This document shows positions 13,477 through 14,584 of a DNA stretch of 14,584 nt, piece by piece (the stretch's first letter is position 1; the number at the start of each line of letters is the position of its first letter). The DNA is from Candidatus Methanophaga sp. GoMg3.2. GTDB lineage: Archaea > Halobacteriota > Syntropharchaeia > Alkanophagales > Methanospirareceae. The notes below the pieces were generated by a model. The model ran no database searches. It was not told the DNA's origin and saw nothing but the letters and a program-made list of their open reading frames with translations. The DNA lies in the NCBI GenBank assembly GCA_013180565.1, contig QBUN01000396.1, positions 1 through 14,584 of the forward strand. The letters are read 5' to 3'. The position numbers and the translations under genes were made by a program.

Positions 13477-14584
13477 CTATAACAAGCACTTTTCCAGCAT
13501 ATAATCCGCAGCAATATCTAGAACATATTCCCAATATTTCCATCGTTTAACGAAAGCACCATTATGCCAAGCTTCCATCCCTCTCAATGTAACTTTCATT
13601 TCCACAGTTTCACCGGACATCTCTTTGCACACGTGATACCTCTTCCCCGCAAATTTGACTTTGCCGTTTTGTTTTACTTTTCTTTCTACCTTTTCAAAAT
13701 ACAGTTCCCGAATCACCCTTTCCAGTTCTTCATCGGTCAATGGCTTTGCTTCTGCGTCTTTCAATACAGATGAGGCGGTTTTTCCATATCGAGCCCACTG
13801 CCCCTTCGACTCGTTTCGGAATCGGATATATTCAGGAATCGCCTTTTCCACACGCTCTATATCCAAAAACTGATATTTGTCATAGAAATATTTTCGGTCC
13901 TGGCTATGGGCTCTTTCCTTCTTTCCATTTCCTTTTGGATTCTCTACCTCGGTCGGAACATCCACGACTTCAAGCATCCGAAGCAACCTGGAAACAACGC
14001 CATTATTGTACTCGCCACCATTGTCGTGATGGAATAATTCTGGCTTGCTGTGTAACCTAAAAGCTCGAAGAAGGGTAAGAATTACGAAATAAGAATGTTT
14101 CGTCGGGAATACGCAAAGAGCCATGTACCCTCTCGAATAGTCGTCTTCAACAGAGATTTGGTATATCAGCGACCCGTTCCCAAGCGTAACTTCCATGGTG
14201 TCTGCGTGGTACATAACGTGTGGTCTTGGCTTTTCATAAAATTTCACTTTCTCAGCAATTTTGGAAGATTTATACCGCTCGGGGTTGAGAACACGCAAAA
14301 TGCTCATCGTAGAAACGTGAACAGCAAATTCGTTCGAAAGCAGTAAAGATAAGTTCCATGCGCCAAACTCGGGGTATCGCTTGTGTGCTTCTTTAATTGC
14401 CTTTATCTCTACGTCGTTCAACGGTTCTCTACGCTTGGGATCGACATTTGGATTTCTCTGAGGATTTGCTTGAGGGTTCGTGTAGACATTGGATCTTTCA
14501 GGCTTCTTCTTTACTTTTTTAACACCTTCTTGTAGGCTTGAATTGTTGTCCTCTTTTTCTCCGTCGTTTTTTTTGAACGTCGTC
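13477..14584 (-). CDS. DD(35)E transposase with integrase catalytic core, start beyond right edge
   Basis: The visible 368 codons contain an RNase-H-fold integrase domain. The catalytic residues are D in MYHADTMEVTL, D in FHHDNGGEY and E in PKGNGKKERAH, with 35 residues between the second D and the E, as in IS3/IS481-like and retroviral integrases. The C-terminal part (KVKFAGKRYHV...VTLRGMEAWHNG) looks like the small beta-barrel found in Mu/IS481-type transposases. A TTG at 14421 could be taken as a start. However, the frame stays open to 14584 through a Lys/Pro/Asn-rich linker (KKVKKKPERSNVYTNPQ) with no ATG, so the real start and the DNA-binding domain lie outside. The catalytic core appears intact. 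The closest IS family cannot be fixed by eye, and I did not recognise a terminal inverted repeat in 13458-13476. Confidence 0.9.
   Translation of the reverse strand, partial: TTFKKNDGEKEDNNSSLQEGVKKVKKKPERSNVYTNPQANPQRNPNVDPKRREPLNDVEIKAIKEAHKRYPEFGAWNLSLLLSNEFAVHVSTMSILRVLNPERYKSSKIAEKVKFYEKPRPHVMYHADTMEVTLGNGSLIYQISVEDDYSRGYMALCVFPTKHSYFVILTLLRAFRLHSKPELFHHDNGGEYNNGVVSRLLRMLEVVDVPTEVENPKGNGKKERAHSQDRKYFYDKYQFLDIERVEKAIPEYIRFRNESKGQWARYGKTASSVLKDAEAKPLTDEELERVIRELYFEKVERKVKQNGKVKFAGKRYHVCKEMSGETVEMKVTLRGMEAWHNGAFVKRWKYWEYVLDIAADYMLEKCLL

Overview
This window most likely comes from an archaeon. Several genes have strong Shine-Dalgarno sites of the AGGAGGTGA/GGAGGAGG type. Promoter-like TATA elements lie upstream of operons, without -35/-10 pairs. 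Two giant secreted proteins carry many N-glycosylation sequons, and a MntA/HepT module and a HicB relic sit nearby. A methanogen- or ANME-lineage euryarchaeote would fit, but the window has no marker gene, so this placement is inference.

The main content is one compact run of six minus-strand genes covering positions 1-11808. In transcription order they are: (i) a secreted protein of about 1088 residues built from repeated beta-sandwich-like modules; (ii) a second modular surface protein of 1100 residues, with an N-terminal signal and a C-terminal membrane anchor plus basic tail; (iii) a 162-residue four-helix membrane protein; (iv) a 1224-residue tubulin/FtsZ-superfamily GTPase carrying inserted repeat modules and a C-terminal coiled coil; (v) a 244-residue charged, probably helical protein containing an almost perfect 99-residue tandem duplication; (vi) the N-terminal end of an unrecognised protein that runs off the left edge. 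Gaps are 63, 2, 4 and 27 bases, and the last junction is an ATGA overlap. This is strong evidence of co-expression. A surface layer, a transmembrane link, a large tubulin-like filament protein and a helical partner look like parts of one envelope-cytoskeleton apparatus. I do not recognise it as a described system, and it is the most interesting content of the window.

Positions 11809-12187 are non-coding. They hold a plausible TATA promoter for the large operon, some degenerate CGCAGAG-type repeat sequence, and a strong hairpin terminator for the next operon. Positions 12188-13046 encode a MntA/HepT toxin-antitoxin pair on the minus strand (nucleotidyltransferase antitoxin and HEPN toxin), with all signature residues present.

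Positions 13078-13457 on the plus strand hold a decayed HicB-like antitoxin split over several reading frames, followed by a possible HicA remnant. From 13477 to the right edge is a minus-strand DD(35)E transposase whose start lies outside the window. The right third is therefore ordinary accessory DNA (toxin-antitoxin genes, a transposase and a relic) next to the unusual operon.
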